DNA from: Tenacibaculum aquimarinum
Lineage (GTDB): Bacteria; Bacteroidota; Bacteroidia; Flavobacteriales; Flavobacteriaceae
Direction: 5' to 3'
Assembly: GCF_022478115.1 (NCBI RefSeq)
Contig: NZ_JAKGSC010000010.1
Coordinates: 1-61,034 of the forward strand
Length of the DNA stretch: 61,034 nucleotides
Shown piece after piece: positions 37,020-45,695 of the stretch. A program made the position numbers and the translations under genes. The notes below the pieces were generated by a model. The model was not told the origin of the DNA and searched no databases. It saw only the letters and a list, made by a program, of their open reading frames with translations. The first letter of the stretch is position 1; the number at the start of each line of letters is the position of its first letter.

Positions 37020-39503
37020 ATGAAAAAAGCAATACTCTCGCTTTCTTTTCTATTGATAATTACATCAATAGTTGCCCAAAAACCACAAAAACTTAACACA
37101 AATCAGCTATACGAAAAAGTTCAAAAACTTAATTTTTTAGGAACTGCTTTATACATTGCTGCGCATCCAGATGATGAAAACACACGTTTAATTGCCTATT
37201 TAGCAAACAATGTAAAAGCAAGAACGGCGTATTTATCGTTAACACGTGGAGATGGTGGACAGAATTTAATTGGCCCAGAAATGCGCGAATTGTTGGGAGT
37301 AATAAGAACCCAAGAATTATTAGCAGCAAGAAATGTAGATGGCGGACAACAATTATTTACAAGAGCAAACGATTTTGGATACTCTAAACATCCAGATGAA
37401 ACTTTAGAAATTTGGCAAAAAGAAAAGGTCTTAGCAGATGTTGTTTGGGCAATAAGAACTTTTAAACCCGATGTTATTATCAATCGATTTAACCACAGAA
37501 CTCCAGGAACAACGCATGGTCATCATACAAGTTCTGCAATGTTAAGTGTTGAGGCTTTTGATTTGGCAAATGATAAAAACAAGTTTTCTAATCAATTAAA
37601 ATATACAGAAACTTGGCAGCCAAAACGTTTGTTTTACAATACTTCTTCATGGTTTTATAGAGATAAAAAACAATTTGAAGAAGCTTCAAAAAACTTTACA
37701 TCGTTTGATGTTGGTGTGTATTATCCGTTAAAAGGAGTTTCTAACAACGAGTTAGCTTCCATGGCAAGTAGCCAGCATTTATGTCAAGGTTTTGGACGTT
37801 TATCAACTCGTGGAAATCAAACCGAATATGTAGAGTTTTTAAAAGGAAACGAACCAAAAGATAAAAACGATATTTTTTCTGGCATAAATACAACTTGGAA
37901 TAGAGTAGAAGGTGGTGGGAAAATTGGTGATATTTTATACGATGTAGAAAATAATTTTGATTTTGTAAATCCGGCGAAACATTTACCAGCATTAATGGAT
38001 GCTTATAAATTGGTTCAGAATTTAAAAGATGCGCATTGGAAAAATATAAAGTCAAAAGAATTACAAGAAATTATTGAAGCTTGTGCAGGTTTGTATTTAG
38101 AAGCTTCGGCAAGCAGTTCAAGTGCAACACCAAATTCTACTATTGATGTAAGTTTTGAAACATTAAATAGAAGTGTCGCTAAAGTGGAATTAACCTCAAT
38201 AAAGTTATTGCCTGCTAATAAAGTTGTTTCTAAAAATATTGATTTAGGAAACAATAAAAAAAAGAATTTTAAAGAAACTGTTAGTATTGCAAATACCGAT
38301 TTTTCTTCGCCATATTGGTTAAATAAAGAAGCCGATTTAGGAATGTATAAAGTTGATAATCAGCAATTAATTGGTTTGCCAGAAACGCCAAGACCTTTAC
38401 AAGTTCAATTTAATTTAATGATTGAAAATGAGTCAATTACAATTACTAAAGATGTTGTTCGTAGATACTCTAAAAGAGATGTTGGAGAAATTTACGAACC
38501 GTTTGAGGTTTTACCTAAAATATCAACTAAATTAAAAAACAAAGTATTAATTTTTTCTGATGATACGCCGCAAAAAGTTTCAGTTGCAGTTAGAGCAGGA
38601 GCGCAAAACACAAGCGGAAGTGTTTCTTTAGAAATGCCAAAAGATTGGTCGGTTTCACCTAAGTTTATCGATTTTACAATTGCACAGAAAAACGATTTAA
38701 AAACTGTTGATTTTATGGTAATACCACCAAAAAATCAGTCGGAAGGAAAGTTAAAAGTTGTGGCAACTGCAAACGGAAAAAAATACACCAAAGAATTGGT
38801 GGAAATTAATTACAATCACATTCCAAAACAATCGGTTTTATTAAATTCTGAAGCAAAGATTGTGCGTTTAGATATTAAAAAAGCAGGAAATTCAATTGGT
38901 TATATTCAAGGTTCTGGAGATGCAGTTCCAGAAAGTTTACGTCAGATTGGATATCAAGTAACAGAAATAAATGTGAATGAAATAAACGATAAAAATTTAC
39001 AACAATTTGATGCTGTTGTACTAGGAATTAGAGCTTACAATACAATTTCTGAACTAAAATTCAAGCAAAAGCATTTATTAACATTTGTTGAAAATGGTGG
39101 AAATATGATTGTGCAATACAACACCAATAGACGTGTTGATGTTGCTGCGCCATTTAAATTAGGATTATCGAGAGATAGAGTTACCGATGAAAATGCAGAG
39201 GTTACTTTATTAGAAAAAGATCATGCAATTTTAAATTACCCAAATAAGATTACCAAAGAAGATTTTAAAGGTTGGGTGCAAGAACGTGGTTTGTATTTTC
39301 CAAATACTTGGAGCTCGGAATACACACCAATTTTAGCAATGAATGATAAAGGTGAATCTACTAAAAAAGGTAGTTTACTAATTGCAAAATATGGTAAAGG
39401 GAATTACATTTATACGGGTTTAAGTTTCTTTAGAGAATTGCCTGTTGGCGTTTCTGGTGCGTATAAATTGTTTGCAAATATGCTTTCGGTTGGGAAAAAG
39501 TAA
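37020..39503 (+). CDS. PIG-L family deacetylase with large C-terminal part
   Basis: 827 residues from the ATG at 37020. An in-frame Met at 36996 would put eight residues before a clean signal peptide (MKKAILSLSFLLIITSIVAQ), so the later start is chosen. The N-terminal domain has the zinc motif AAHPDDEN (His49 onward) and THGHHTSS (His166-169), typical of LmbE/PIG-L N-acetylglucosamine deacetylases. The C-terminal 450 residues are beta-rich, then end in a class-I-glutamine-amidotransferase-like fold (VVLGIRAYNTISELKF ... GGNMIVQYNTNRR; YGKGNYIYTGLSFFRELP). Such fusions are common in Bacteroidota and probably act on amino sugars in the periplasm. A lone gene. Confidence 0.87.
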   Translation: MKKAILSLSFLLIITSIVAQKPQKLNTNQLYEKVQKLNFLGTALYIAAHPDDENTRLIAYLANNVKARTAYLSLTRGDGGQNLIGPEMRELLGVIRTQELLAARNVDGGQQLFTRANDFGYSKHPDETLEIWQKEKVLADVVWAIRTFKPDVIINRFNHRTPGTTHGHHTSSAMLSVEAFDLANDKNKFSNQLKYTETWQPKRLFYNTSSWFYRDKKQFEEASKNFTSFDVGVYYPLKGVSNNELASMASSQHLCQGFGRLSTRGNQTEYVEFLKGNEPKDKNDIFSGINTTWNRVEGGGKIGDILYDVENNFDFVNPAKHLPALMDAYKLVQNLKDAHWKNIKSKELQEIIEACAGLYLEASASSSSATPNSTIDVSFETLNRSVAKVELTSIKLLPANKVVSKNIDLGNNKKKNFKETVSIANTDFSSPYWLNKEADLGMYKVDNQQLIGLPETPRPLQVQFNLMIENESITITKDVVRRYSKRDVGEIYEPFEVLPKISTKLKNKVLIFSDDTPQKVSVAVRAGAQNTSGSVSLEMPKDWSVSPKFIDFTIAQKNDLKTVDFMVIPPKNQSEGKLKVVATANGKKYTKELVEINYNHIPKQSVLLNSEAKIVRLDIKKAGNSIGYIQGSGDAVPESLRQIGYQVTEINVNEINDKNLQQFDAVVLGIRAYNTISELKFKQKHLLTFVENGGNMIVQYNTNRRVDVAAPFKLGLSRDRVTDENAEVTLLEKDHAILNYPNKITKEDFKGWVQERGLYFPNTWSSEYTPILAMNDKGESTKKGSLLIAKYGKGNYIYTGLSFFRELPVGVSGAYKLFANMLSVGKK

Positions 39504-39560
39504 GTTGAAGGAAATTAGTTCTCGATTGCGTTAGAATAAACGAGAAATAAAATAAAAATG

Positions 39561-39632
39561 CTTAGCCCTGATTGCAGTGACATCCTTTTTGTTTTTCACA
39601 AAAAGATATAGCGGAAAGCAGGAAATAGCTTC
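39561..39632 (+). repeat. Dispersed intergenic repeat, copy D
   Basis: CTTAGCCCTGATTGCAGTGA, then CATCCTTTTTG ... CAAAAAGATATAGCGG, ending AAAGCAGGAAATAGCTTC. The two halves fold back (CTTTTTG with CAAAAAG). Same ends as copy B. It lies between the PIG-L gene and the 35-residue membrane protein and ends 12 bp before that start codon. Confidence 0.82.
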
Positions 39633-39644
39633 AAATAAAAATAT

Positions 39645-39752
39645 ATGGATTCTAAAAAATACACCTGGAAAAAAGAGTATTCGTTGGTATTAATTGCCAA
39701 TATACTTTACATTATTGCATTCTATTTTATAACAAATATTTTTACAGTTTAA
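39645..39752 (+). CDS. 35-residue single-pass membrane protein ahead of the symporter
   Basis: A short frame, ATG 39645 to TAA 39750-39752. The protein is MDSKKYTWKKEYSLVLIANI followed by LYIIAFYFITNIFTV. A basic N-terminus precedes one transmembrane helix of about 21 residues. It ends 3 bp before the sodium:solute symporter, so the two are translated together. Small membrane partners are known for some SSS-type transporters. No homologue can be named here. Confidence 0.62.
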   Translation: MDSKKYTWKKEYSLVLIANILYIIAFYFITNIFTV

Positions 39753-39755
39753 TCG

Positions 39756-41456
39756 ATGGAAGTAGCAAGTAAATTACACGCAATAGATTGGATAATTTTA
39801 TCGGTAACTTTAATTTTTATTGTTGCTTACGGAACCTATGTAACCCGAAAAAACAAGAACGTTACGGACTATATAAAAGGTGGAAATGACTCTAAATGGT
39901 GGACAATTGGGTTGTCTGTTATGGCAACGCAAGCGAGTGCAATTACGTTTTTATCTACGCCAGGACAAGCATTTCATAGCGGAATGGGTTTTGTGCAATT
40001 CTACTTTGGATTGCCAATTGCAATGGTAATTATTTGCTTGGTTTTTATACCTATTTATCACAAGTTAAAAGTGTACACGGCTTACGAGTTTTTAGAAGGA
40101 AGATTCGATTTGAAAACGAGAAGTTTAGCGGCAATTTTATTTTTAATTCAGCGTGGTTTGGCTGCCGGAATCACCATTTTTGCACCTGCAATTATCTTGT
40201 CAGCAGTTTTAGGTTGGGATTTATTATTGTTGAATATCGTTATCGGTTTCTTGGTAATTATCTACACAGTTTCTGGAGGAACAAAGGCGGTAAACGTAAC
40301 CCAAAAACAACAAATGATTATCATTTTTATAGGAATGTTAATCGCGTTTTTTATGATTATGAGTCAGCTTCCTGCAAATATTACGTTTACTAAAGCGCTT
40401 GAAATTGCGGGCGCAAGTAATAAAATGGAAGTGTTAGATTTTTCTTTCGATTTAAGCAATAGATATACTGTTTGGACAGGTATTTTAGGCGGAACGTTTT
40501 TAATGTTATCATATTTTGGAACAGACCAAAGTCAGGTGCAGCGTTATTTATCAGGGAAATCTGTTAGAGAAAGCCAATTAGGTTTAATATTTAACGGATT
40601 GTTAAAAGTGCCAATGCAGTTTTTTATCTTGTTAATTGGTGTAATGGTTTTTGTTTTTTATCAATTTAACGCATCGCCTTTAAATTTTAATCCAGGTGCA
40701 AACGAGGAAGTTTTAAGATCTGAATACGTTGCTGAATATCAGCAATTAGAAGCAGAGCATATTGAGATTGAAAATGATAAAAGAGCCATATTTTTAGATG
40801 GTTTTCAGGTTGAAGAGAAAGAGAAGATTCAAAAATTAAACGAAAGAGATTTAGCTTTAAAAGCTTCAGCCAAGGAGATTATTGAAAAGGTTAATGAAAA
40901 ATCAATCAAGAAAATTGAATCGAACGATAAAGATTATGTTTTTATTCATTTTATAATAAACAATTTACCAAGAGGATTAATCGGGCTTTTATTAGCTGTA
41001 ATTTTATCTGCTGCAATGTCTTCTACTGCGTCTGAATTAAATGCGTTGGCAAGTACAACTGCAATTGATTTATATAAACGTAATGTTGGTGAAGAAAAGA
41101 GCGACGAACATTATGTAAAAGCCTCTAAATGGTTTACCTTACTTTGGGGAATTATAGCTATTTCTGTTGCTTGTGTTGCCAATTTATTCGATAATTTAAT
41201 TCAGTTGGTAAACATAATTGGTTCTATTTTCTATGGAAATGTCTTGGGTATTTTCTTATTGGCTTTCTTTATAAAATTTGTGAAAGGAAATGCTGTTTTT
41301 ATTGCGGCTTTAATTACACAAGCTTTAATAGTTTGGGTTTTTCTTTTAGATTGGTTACCGTATTTATGGTTAAACGCTTTAGGTTGTGGTTTGGTTATGG
41401 GAATTGCAATTATTTTACAGTTGTTTATGGGAAAGAAGGAAAAAAGTTATGAATAA
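39756..41456 (+). CDS. Sodium:solute symporter (SSS family)
   Basis: 566 residues with about 13-14 transmembrane helices. SSS landmarks are VTDYIKGGNDSKWWTIGLSVMATQASAITFLSTPG near the N-terminus (Na-binding TM1/2), YTAYEFLEGRFDLKTRS, YFGTDQSQVQRYLSGKS and AVILSAAMSSTASELNALAST (TM8 with the SxxSST-type Na site). A charged insert of about 90 residues (about 325-410, QQLEAEHIEIENDKRAIFLD...) lies between helices and is predicted helical in the cytoplasm or periplasm. Substrate unknown; sugar or sialic-acid type SGLT-like symporters look alike. Co-transcribed with the 35-residue gene and overlapping the next lipoprotein gene by 8 bp. Confidence 0.9.
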   Translation: MEVASKLHAIDWIILSVTLIFIVAYGTYVTRKNKNVTDYIKGGNDSKWWTIGLSVMATQASAITFLSTPGQAFHSGMGFVQFYFGLPIAMVIICLVFIPIYHKLKVYTAYEFLEGRFDLKTRSLAAILFLIQRGLAAGITIFAPAIILSAVLGWDLLLLNIVIGFLVIIYTVSGGTKAVNVTQKQQMIIIFIGMLIAFFMIMSQLPANITFTKALEIAGASNKMEVLDFSFDLSNRYTVWTGILGGTFLMLSYFGTDQSQVQRYLSGKSVRESQLGLIFNGLLKVPMQFFILLIGVMVFVFYQFNASPLNFNPGANEEVLRSEYVAEYQQLEAEHIEIENDKRAIFLDGFQVEEKEKIQKLNERDLALKASAKEIIEKVNEKSIKKIESNDKDYVFIHFIINNLPRGLIGLLLAVILSAAMSSTASELNALASTTAIDLYKRNVGEEKSDEHYVKASKWFTLLWGIIAISVACVANLFDNLIQLVNIIGSIFYGNVLGIFLLAFFIKFVKGNAVFIAALITQALIVWVFLLDWLPYLWLNALGCGLVMGIAIILQLFMGKKEKSYE

Positions 41457-41820
41457 GATTGCTAAATATATTTCAAGAACAATTTTAGTGTCTTTTTTAT
41501 TTTTTATTTTAATTCTAAGTTGTGATGTACCTCTTTATAATGCTTCTGGAACTTATATAAATAAGAATTATGAATCTAAATATTGTTGTTTTGAAACACC
41601 ACATATAGCCGATACTTTAATTTTATATAAAGATGGAACTTTTAATAGTGATTATTATGGAAAAGGTAAGTATGACATAAATAATCAAATAGGAAATATC
41701 AGTATTTATTTAAATGCTGATAGAATTGGTGTACATACTACAATGTCAAACAAGTTGTTTCAGAGAATTGAGATAAGCTTAAGCTCAAATACTAATCATC
41801 ATTATTTGAAAATTGATTAA
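41449..41820 (+). CDS. Small lipoprotein downstream of the symporter
   Basis: 123 residues from the ATG at 41449. A Met further upstream at 41386 falls inside the symporter, and the extension has no signal character. The lipoprotein signal ends LILSC (Cys26). The mature protein (VPLYNASGTYINKNYESKYCCF; LILYKDGTFNSDYYGKGKYDI) has short strands, as in lipocalin-like or META-type lipoproteins with a G-T-F-x-S pattern. Family not certain. It overlaps the symporter end by 8 bp, so translation is coupled. A bidirectional terminator follows. Confidence 0.7.
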   Translation: MNKIAKYISRTILVSFLFFILILSCDVPLYNASGTYINKNYESKYCCFETPHIADTLILYKDGTFNSDYYGKGKYDINNQIGNISIYLNADRIGVHTTMSNKLFQRIEISLSSNTNHHYLKID

Positions 41821-41833
41821 TTATAACTTACAA

Positions 41834-41859
41834 AAAAAACTATAAACCTATAGTTTTTT
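41834..41859. terminator. Bidirectional terminator overlapping the stop of the 41840 gene
   Basis: AAAAAACTATA pairs with TATAGTTTTTT across a 4-nt loop. It serves both the lipoprotein gene (+) and the DUF2589 operon (-), whose last stop codon is inside the hairpin. Confidence 0.85.
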
Positions 41860-42040
41860 CTTGTTCAATTGAACTTATAAAATTTAAGACTGTGTCTTCT
41901 AATAAAACGGCGCTATCAATTTTTATGATACCTAATTTAGGATAGTAAGCAAGTAGCGTAAAATTCATGTCTGCAAAGTAGCTTAATACATCTTTATTAA
42001 GTATTACATTTTCTTTTAAAACTGCTAAATAAACATACAT
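41840..42040 (-). CDS. 66-residue protein, possible free-standing I9-like subtilase inhibitor or chaperone
   Basis: The predicted order is strand YVYLAVLKE, helix NKDVLSYFADMNFTLLAYY, strand LGIIKIDSA, helix TVLNFISSIEQEKTIGL. This beta-alpha-beta-alpha order, with Y-x-P-K-L-G-I-I-K-I-D, resembles a subtilisin propeptide (inhibitor I9) fold, which is also of ferredoxin type. It has no signal peptide. The gene starts 2 bp after the stop of the subtilase gene, so they are made together. A role as intramolecular-chaperone-like partner or inhibitor is inference from fold and order only. Confidence 0.55.
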   Translation of the reverse strand: MYVYLAVLKENVILNKDVLSYFADMNFTLLAYYPKLGIIKIDSAVLLEDTVLNFISSIEQEKTIGL

Positions 42041-42042
42041 AA

Positions 42043-43299
42043 TTATATTGCTTGTATTATTCCTTGGCCAATATCTCTATACAATTGGTCTGAAAGTTGT
42101 TTTGCTCTTTTTTCTAATTTTAGCCAAATACCTTCTGCCGATAAATTGGGGAATGCTTCCCAATATAAAGCTGCAATACCTGCTACATGTGGTGTTGCCA
42201 TACTTGTACCACTCATGGTTGTGTATAATTTGTTTTGAGAGCCATTTTTTGAATACGAACTAAATATATCTACACCAGGAGCAGAAATATCTACTCTTCC
42301 TCCGTTACTTGCATTAATTCCACCATTAGAGAAGTTAGCTATTTTTAAAGCTTCATCTAAAGCCGCTACGGCCATTATTGACTCTGCATTTGCTGGACTG
42401 CTAACTGGTTTTGGTAAGTTTGGTCTATTGCTGTCGTTACCAGCCGCAGCAATTATTAATGTGTTTTTTTCTAATGCTTTTCGTCCAACTTGTTCAAATA
42501 TAGGTGAAGGTTTCTCTCCAATTTTTACTGAAGAGCCTAAAGACATAGATATAATTTTATGTCCTTTTTCTAAACTATTATCAATAGCATCAATAATACC
42601 ACTAGTAGATCCATTTCCAGAATCGCTTAAAACTTTACCAATAACAATATTTGCTTCATGAGCTACACCATATCGTTTGTTATCTATTAGAGAAGTACTT
42701 CCTGCTGCGGTTCCTGTACAATGAGTTCCATGTCCATGTCCATCTAGATCCCATTTTTCTCCAGGAACAAAAGATTTTCCAGAAATATTTCTTCCAACAA
42801 AATCTGGATGATCTTTATAGAAACCAGTATCTAAAATAGCAATATCTATTCCTTTACCGGTATAATTACTTAATTCAATTCCAACTGCATTTAAACCCCA
42901 AGTTAAATTCTTATTAATGTTAAGTTTATTGCTAGCCTCAATTAACTCTTTTAATTGTGCTATTTTTTCTGAAATGTTATTGAGATTAATTTTCATTTCA
43001 TCTAATAAACCTAACTCTGTAACAGGTTTAAATTCTCTTTCTTTTTCCCAGTAAATTATTGGGTTAGATGATGTATTTGTTAAATGATGAAGTTTCTCTA
43101 CCTCATAATCTTCAACAATTGCTAAACCTAAATTTTTAAGAAACAATCCGTTACCTGAATCTAATACATCTTGCGCTCTTACTTTAGAACTCAATTCTGC
43201 GGATGATGTAATTTTTAAGCTTAACACTTTTGCTGCTTTTGAAAGACTACTTTTGCTGTCGTCTTTTAATTGAATGATATATTTTTTAGTAGTTTTCAT
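42043..43299 (-). CDS. S8 family subtilisin-like serine protease without signal peptide
   Basis: 418 residues. Residues 1-75 look like an I9-type prodomain (KKYIIQLKDD ... GLFLKNLGLAIVEDYEVEKL). Residues 76-148 are a helical linker. The catalytic triad is Asp157 (IAILDTGF), His190 (DGHGHGTHCTGTAAG) and Ser366 (TMSGTSMATPHVAG). The oxyanion Asn is N288 in AAAGNDS. All are intact, so the enzyme should be active. There is no signal sequence or sorting domain, so it appears to be intracellular, or exported by another route. It follows three genes of unknown role with 6 bp between it and the last of them. Confidence 0.92.
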   Translation of the reverse strand: MKTTKKYIIQLKDDSKSSLSKAAKVLSLKITSSAELSSKVRAQDVLDSGNGLFLKNLGLAIVEDYEVEKLHHLTNTSSNPIIYWEKEREFKPVTELGLLDEMKINLNNISEKIAQLKELIEASNKLNINKNLTWGLNAVGIELSNYTGKGIDIAILDTGFYKDHPDFVGRNISGKSFVPGEKWDLDGHGHGTHCTGTAAGSTSLIDNKRYGVAHEANIVIGKVLSDSGNGSTSGIIDAIDNSLEKGHKIISMSLGSSVKIGEKPSPIFEQVGRKALEKNTLIIAAAGNDSNRPNLPKPVSSPANAESIMAVAALDEALKIANFSNGGINASNGGRVDISAPGVDIFSSYSKNGSQNKLYTTMSGTSMATPHVAGIAALYWEAFPNLSAEGIWLKLEKRAKQLSDQLYRDIGQGIIQAI

Positions 43300-43305
43300 G
43301 GCGGT

Positions 43306-43884
43306 TTAATTATTAAGTTTAGATAAAGCTTGATCTAAAATTATGCTTATATCTTGTTGTAAAATGGTTAGTTTTAATTTCTTATCTAAAAGTAAAATTT
43401 GCTCGTTTTCTTTTAGTTTTTCCCATAAAGAAGTGCATTTATCTATTGTGTCTACTTTTTTAATAATTGCGTCTGTAATTAATTTAGCTTGATAAGCAGA
43501 TAAAAGAACTTGGTTAATGTTTTCTGTAGCTTCATTAATAATGTTTTTTACTTGAACTAGTGAGTTTTCTAAAGTTTGATTTAAACTAGATAAACAATGA
43601 TAACAAGCAATTTTTACAATATCTCTTCTTCTAGTTTTTACTCTTTCTAATTTTACTGGGTCTATTCCAGATACGGCAATATCTAAGTGCGTTTTTAATT
43701 GACTAACGTTTCCTTCTTCTGTACTTTCTCCAATTTTTCTATAATACTCCTGAACATCATTAAGTAATATCATTAATGATTTATCAAGATTAAAGTCCTT
43801 TTTTATAAACTTTTCATTCTCTAGAATAAGTAGTTTTAAAAAAGCTTCTAATTGTTGTTTTTTAAAATGAATTAATACGTTCAT
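43306..43884 (-). CDS. Helical protein of unknown function, DUF2589 operon
   Basis: 192 residues, nearly all helical with heptad stretches (LKLLILENEKFIKKDF; VQVKNIINEATENINQVLLSAYQAKLITDAIIKKV). Conserved-looking CYHCLSS at about 94-100 (C-x2-C). No signal peptide or membrane segment. Likely a coiled-coil scaffold or adaptor. The start codon overlaps the end of the previous gene at one base (43884). The family is unknown to me. Confidence 0.7.
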   Translation of the reverse strand: MNVLIHFKKQQLEAFLKLLILENEKFIKKDFNLDKSLMILLNDVQEYYRKIGESTEEGNVSQLKTHLDIAVSGIDPVKLERVKTRRRDIVKIACYHCLSSLNQTLENSLVQVKNIINEATENINQVLLSAYQAKLITDAIIKKVDTIDKCTSLWEKLKENEQILLLDKKLKLTILQQDISIILDQALSKLNN

Positions 43885-44579
43885 TATTCAAAAATTATTT
43901 CTTCAATTTTGTTTCCTTTTTCATCAGTTGCATTATGTATTCTAATACCTTCTTCAACCATTTCTACATTTAATGTAAGTAAAATTTTGCCCTTATCAGT
44001 TTCATTACTTGTATTTGGGTCGAAATAAATGTCGTCTAATTTAGCAGAAACGGGTGTGTATCTATTTTTAAAAGCATCTTTTAAAATTATAGCCATTTCT
44101 TCACTTTCTAGCTCTTTGTTGGCAACACTAAAACCTTGCTTTTTAACAATGTTTTTTATAGGTGCTTTAATATCTACTTTGGTTAAATTATCATCTAATT
44201 TTTTAACGTAACTATAATCTACTTTTTCTAGTTTTGTAACTACTTTTTTAAAGTCATCAGCTTTAAGTGTTTCCTTATTTATTGGGTTTATTTTTAAGCT
44301 TTTTTCTTTATTTATTATGGCTATTTTGTCATTTACTTCGCTTATAAAAGCATCATCATCCATTTTAAAATTATACTTTGTTTGCGAGTTTAATTCAGAA
44401 ATTTTAATAGGAATATTTAGTTTAACAGAAGGCATTGTAAATCTAGGTACTCTAAAATATTTTAGATACGGATCTTTAGCATATTCTTTAGCAATAAGTA
44501 TTGCTTGTTCGTCGGCTTTTTTTCTAGCAAGGACTATCTCTTCATTGAGATAGTCCATATAATCAGATAGCTTTATCAT
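43884..44579 (-). CDS. Cytoplasmic protein of unknown function, DUF2589 operon
   Basis: 231 residues. The N-terminal helix (KLSDYMDYLNEEIVLARKKADEQAILIAKEYAKD) is followed by YFRVPRFTMPSVKLNIPIKI, a strand segment with Pro that recalls membrane- or partner-contact strands. The middle is Lys-rich, and the C-terminal strands are KILLTLNVEMVEEGIRIHN. No signal peptide. Proteins of this kind appear beside DUF2589 proteins, to my recollection, but I cannot name the family. It lies 4 bp after the DUF2589 gene. Confidence 0.7.
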   Translation of the reverse strand: MIKLSDYMDYLNEEIVLARKKADEQAILIAKEYAKDPYLKYFRVPRFTMPSVKLNIPIKISELNSQTKYNFKMDDDAFISEVNDKIAIINKEKSLKINPINKETLKADDFKKVVTKLEKVDYSYVKKLDDNLTKVDIKAPIKNIVKKQGFSVANKELESEEMAIILKDAFKNRYTPVSAKLDDIYFDPNTSNETDKGKILLTLNVEMVEEGIRIHNATDEKGNKIEEIIFE

Positions 44580-44583
44580 AATT

Positions 44584-45414
44584 TTATTCAGATAAAATTC
44601 CTAAAACCTTTTCTAATCCACCAGGCATTTGATCGTTTGTAGCAACAACTTTTACACCCATCGTGTATTCTTTTTCTACTTTTACACCAGTGCTAGAAGA
44701 TCTTTTGTAAGAAGCAGATACTTTAAATTTTACGGGCCCCCAACCACCACTAACTTCTGCATCAATACCAAAATCGCTACTTACGTCTTTTGTGTAAACA
44801 GAATTTAATTTAACATTAAAATCTACCTCACAAGTTTCTATTCTTAAACTAGGAACATTTAATACAGATACAAAAGGAACAATTAATGAAATATCTTCTG
44901 TTGTAGTTCCTGTTCCATCATCATTAGGCACCGTTTTTGTGTATGAAAAATCAACCATTCTAAGAGTTCCGTCGTCTTCAAAACCAACTTCTTTAATAAA
45001 GTTTACAGTAGACATAGATGCATTAGCTTGTGCTGTAACACATGCATTTAATGGACCACCAATTAAGTTTTCAAAATCAATACTACCAAGTTCAGCAGCA
45101 AAATCTGCATTTGAAGCGTTTGAGGTAGAGAACTGGTTTTCATCTTTTTCTATTTGTGCTAAAATTGTTTTTAATATTTTAGTAGATGCTTCTCCAAAGC
45201 TTTCTTCCCATTTTACATCATAATTTTCTTTAAATGAATTTATTATTGCCACCAAATCATCATTTTTGGTTTTAGATAATTCACTTAATTGAATACCAGT
45301 AATTTTTCCAAAATCATCACCGACTATTTCATTAATTCCGGTTAATAATTCGATCAATTCTTTTTTTGTTTTTTTAGAATGATCTTGCTTTAAGATTGTT
45401 TGTAGTTTTTTCAT
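44584..45414 (-). CDS. DUF2589 domain protein
   Basis: 276 residues. Residues 1-85 are a helical N-terminus with the unusual start MKKLQTILKQDHSKKTKKEL. From about 115 the DUF2589 domain is clear: IDFENLIGGPLNACVTAQANASMSTVNFIKEVGF, DGTLRMVDFSYTKTV, IVPFVSVLNVPSLRIETCEVDFNVKLNSV and a final YTMGVKVVATNDQMPGGLEKVLGIL. The strands alternate polar and apolar residues, as in a beta-sheet that could oligomerise. It is the first gene of the operon that ends in a subtilase and a mini-inhibitor. The domain's function is not known; the operon suggests the protease acts on, or is guided by, this protein. Confidence 0.85.
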   Translation of the reverse strand: MKKLQTILKQDHSKKTKKELIELLTGINEIVGDDFGKITGIQLSELSKTKNDDLVAIINSFKENYDVKWEESFGEASTKILKTILAQIEKDENQFSTSNASNADFAAELGSIDFENLIGGPLNACVTAQANASMSTVNFIKEVGFEDDGTLRMVDFSYTKTVPNDDGTGTTTEDISLIVPFVSVLNVPSLRIETCEVDFNVKLNSVYTKDVSSDFGIDAEVSGGWGPVKFKVSASYKRSSSTGVKVEKEYTMGVKVVATNDQMPGGLEKVLGILSE

Positions 45415-45509
45415 TTTAATTAATTTTACACTATTAATACTTTGGTTTTAGTTAAATAAATATTTAATCTGTTTAAATTACAATAGGATTAATTATCATT
45501 TAACTACCA

Positions 45510-45542
45510 CAAAATTAGGCAAGTACAAGTTTGTTGTTGCAA
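45510..45542 (-). promoter_or_regulatory. Promoter of the DUF2589 operon (TTG-N22-TAATTTTG)
   Basis: On the minus strand TTG at 45542-45540 and TAATTTTG at 45517-45510 are 22 bp apart, a good Bacteroidota promoter. The predicted leader to the ATG at 45414 is about 90 nt. Imperfect direct repeats GCAAGTACAAG and GCAAGTGTAAG overlap the region between the elements and could be regulator half-sites. The remainder of the 45415-45695 gap shows no gene. Confidence 0.6.
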
Positions 45543-45645
45543 GTGTAAGTACCAAGTTATATAGCGTTAAAAAAATGAAATTTCAAAAGGGAATTTCCTG
45601 TAAAAGGAGAAGTGTTTATCTTAAACATAAAAATAAAGACACAAA

Positions 45646-45671
45646 AAAACTCGCAGTTTCCTGCGAGTTTT
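45646..45671 (-). terminator. Terminator of the DUF2911 gene
   Basis: AAAACTCGCAG pairs with CTGCGAGTTTT over loop TTTC. A T-run is on the minus strand. Confidence 0.92.
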
Positions 45672-45695
45672 AATATTTTAAGAAAGAAATAATTC

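Noticed and set aside
40034..40393. Plus-strand frame of 119 codons inside the symporter
   Set aside because: Out-of-frame shadow of the sodium:solute symporter gene.
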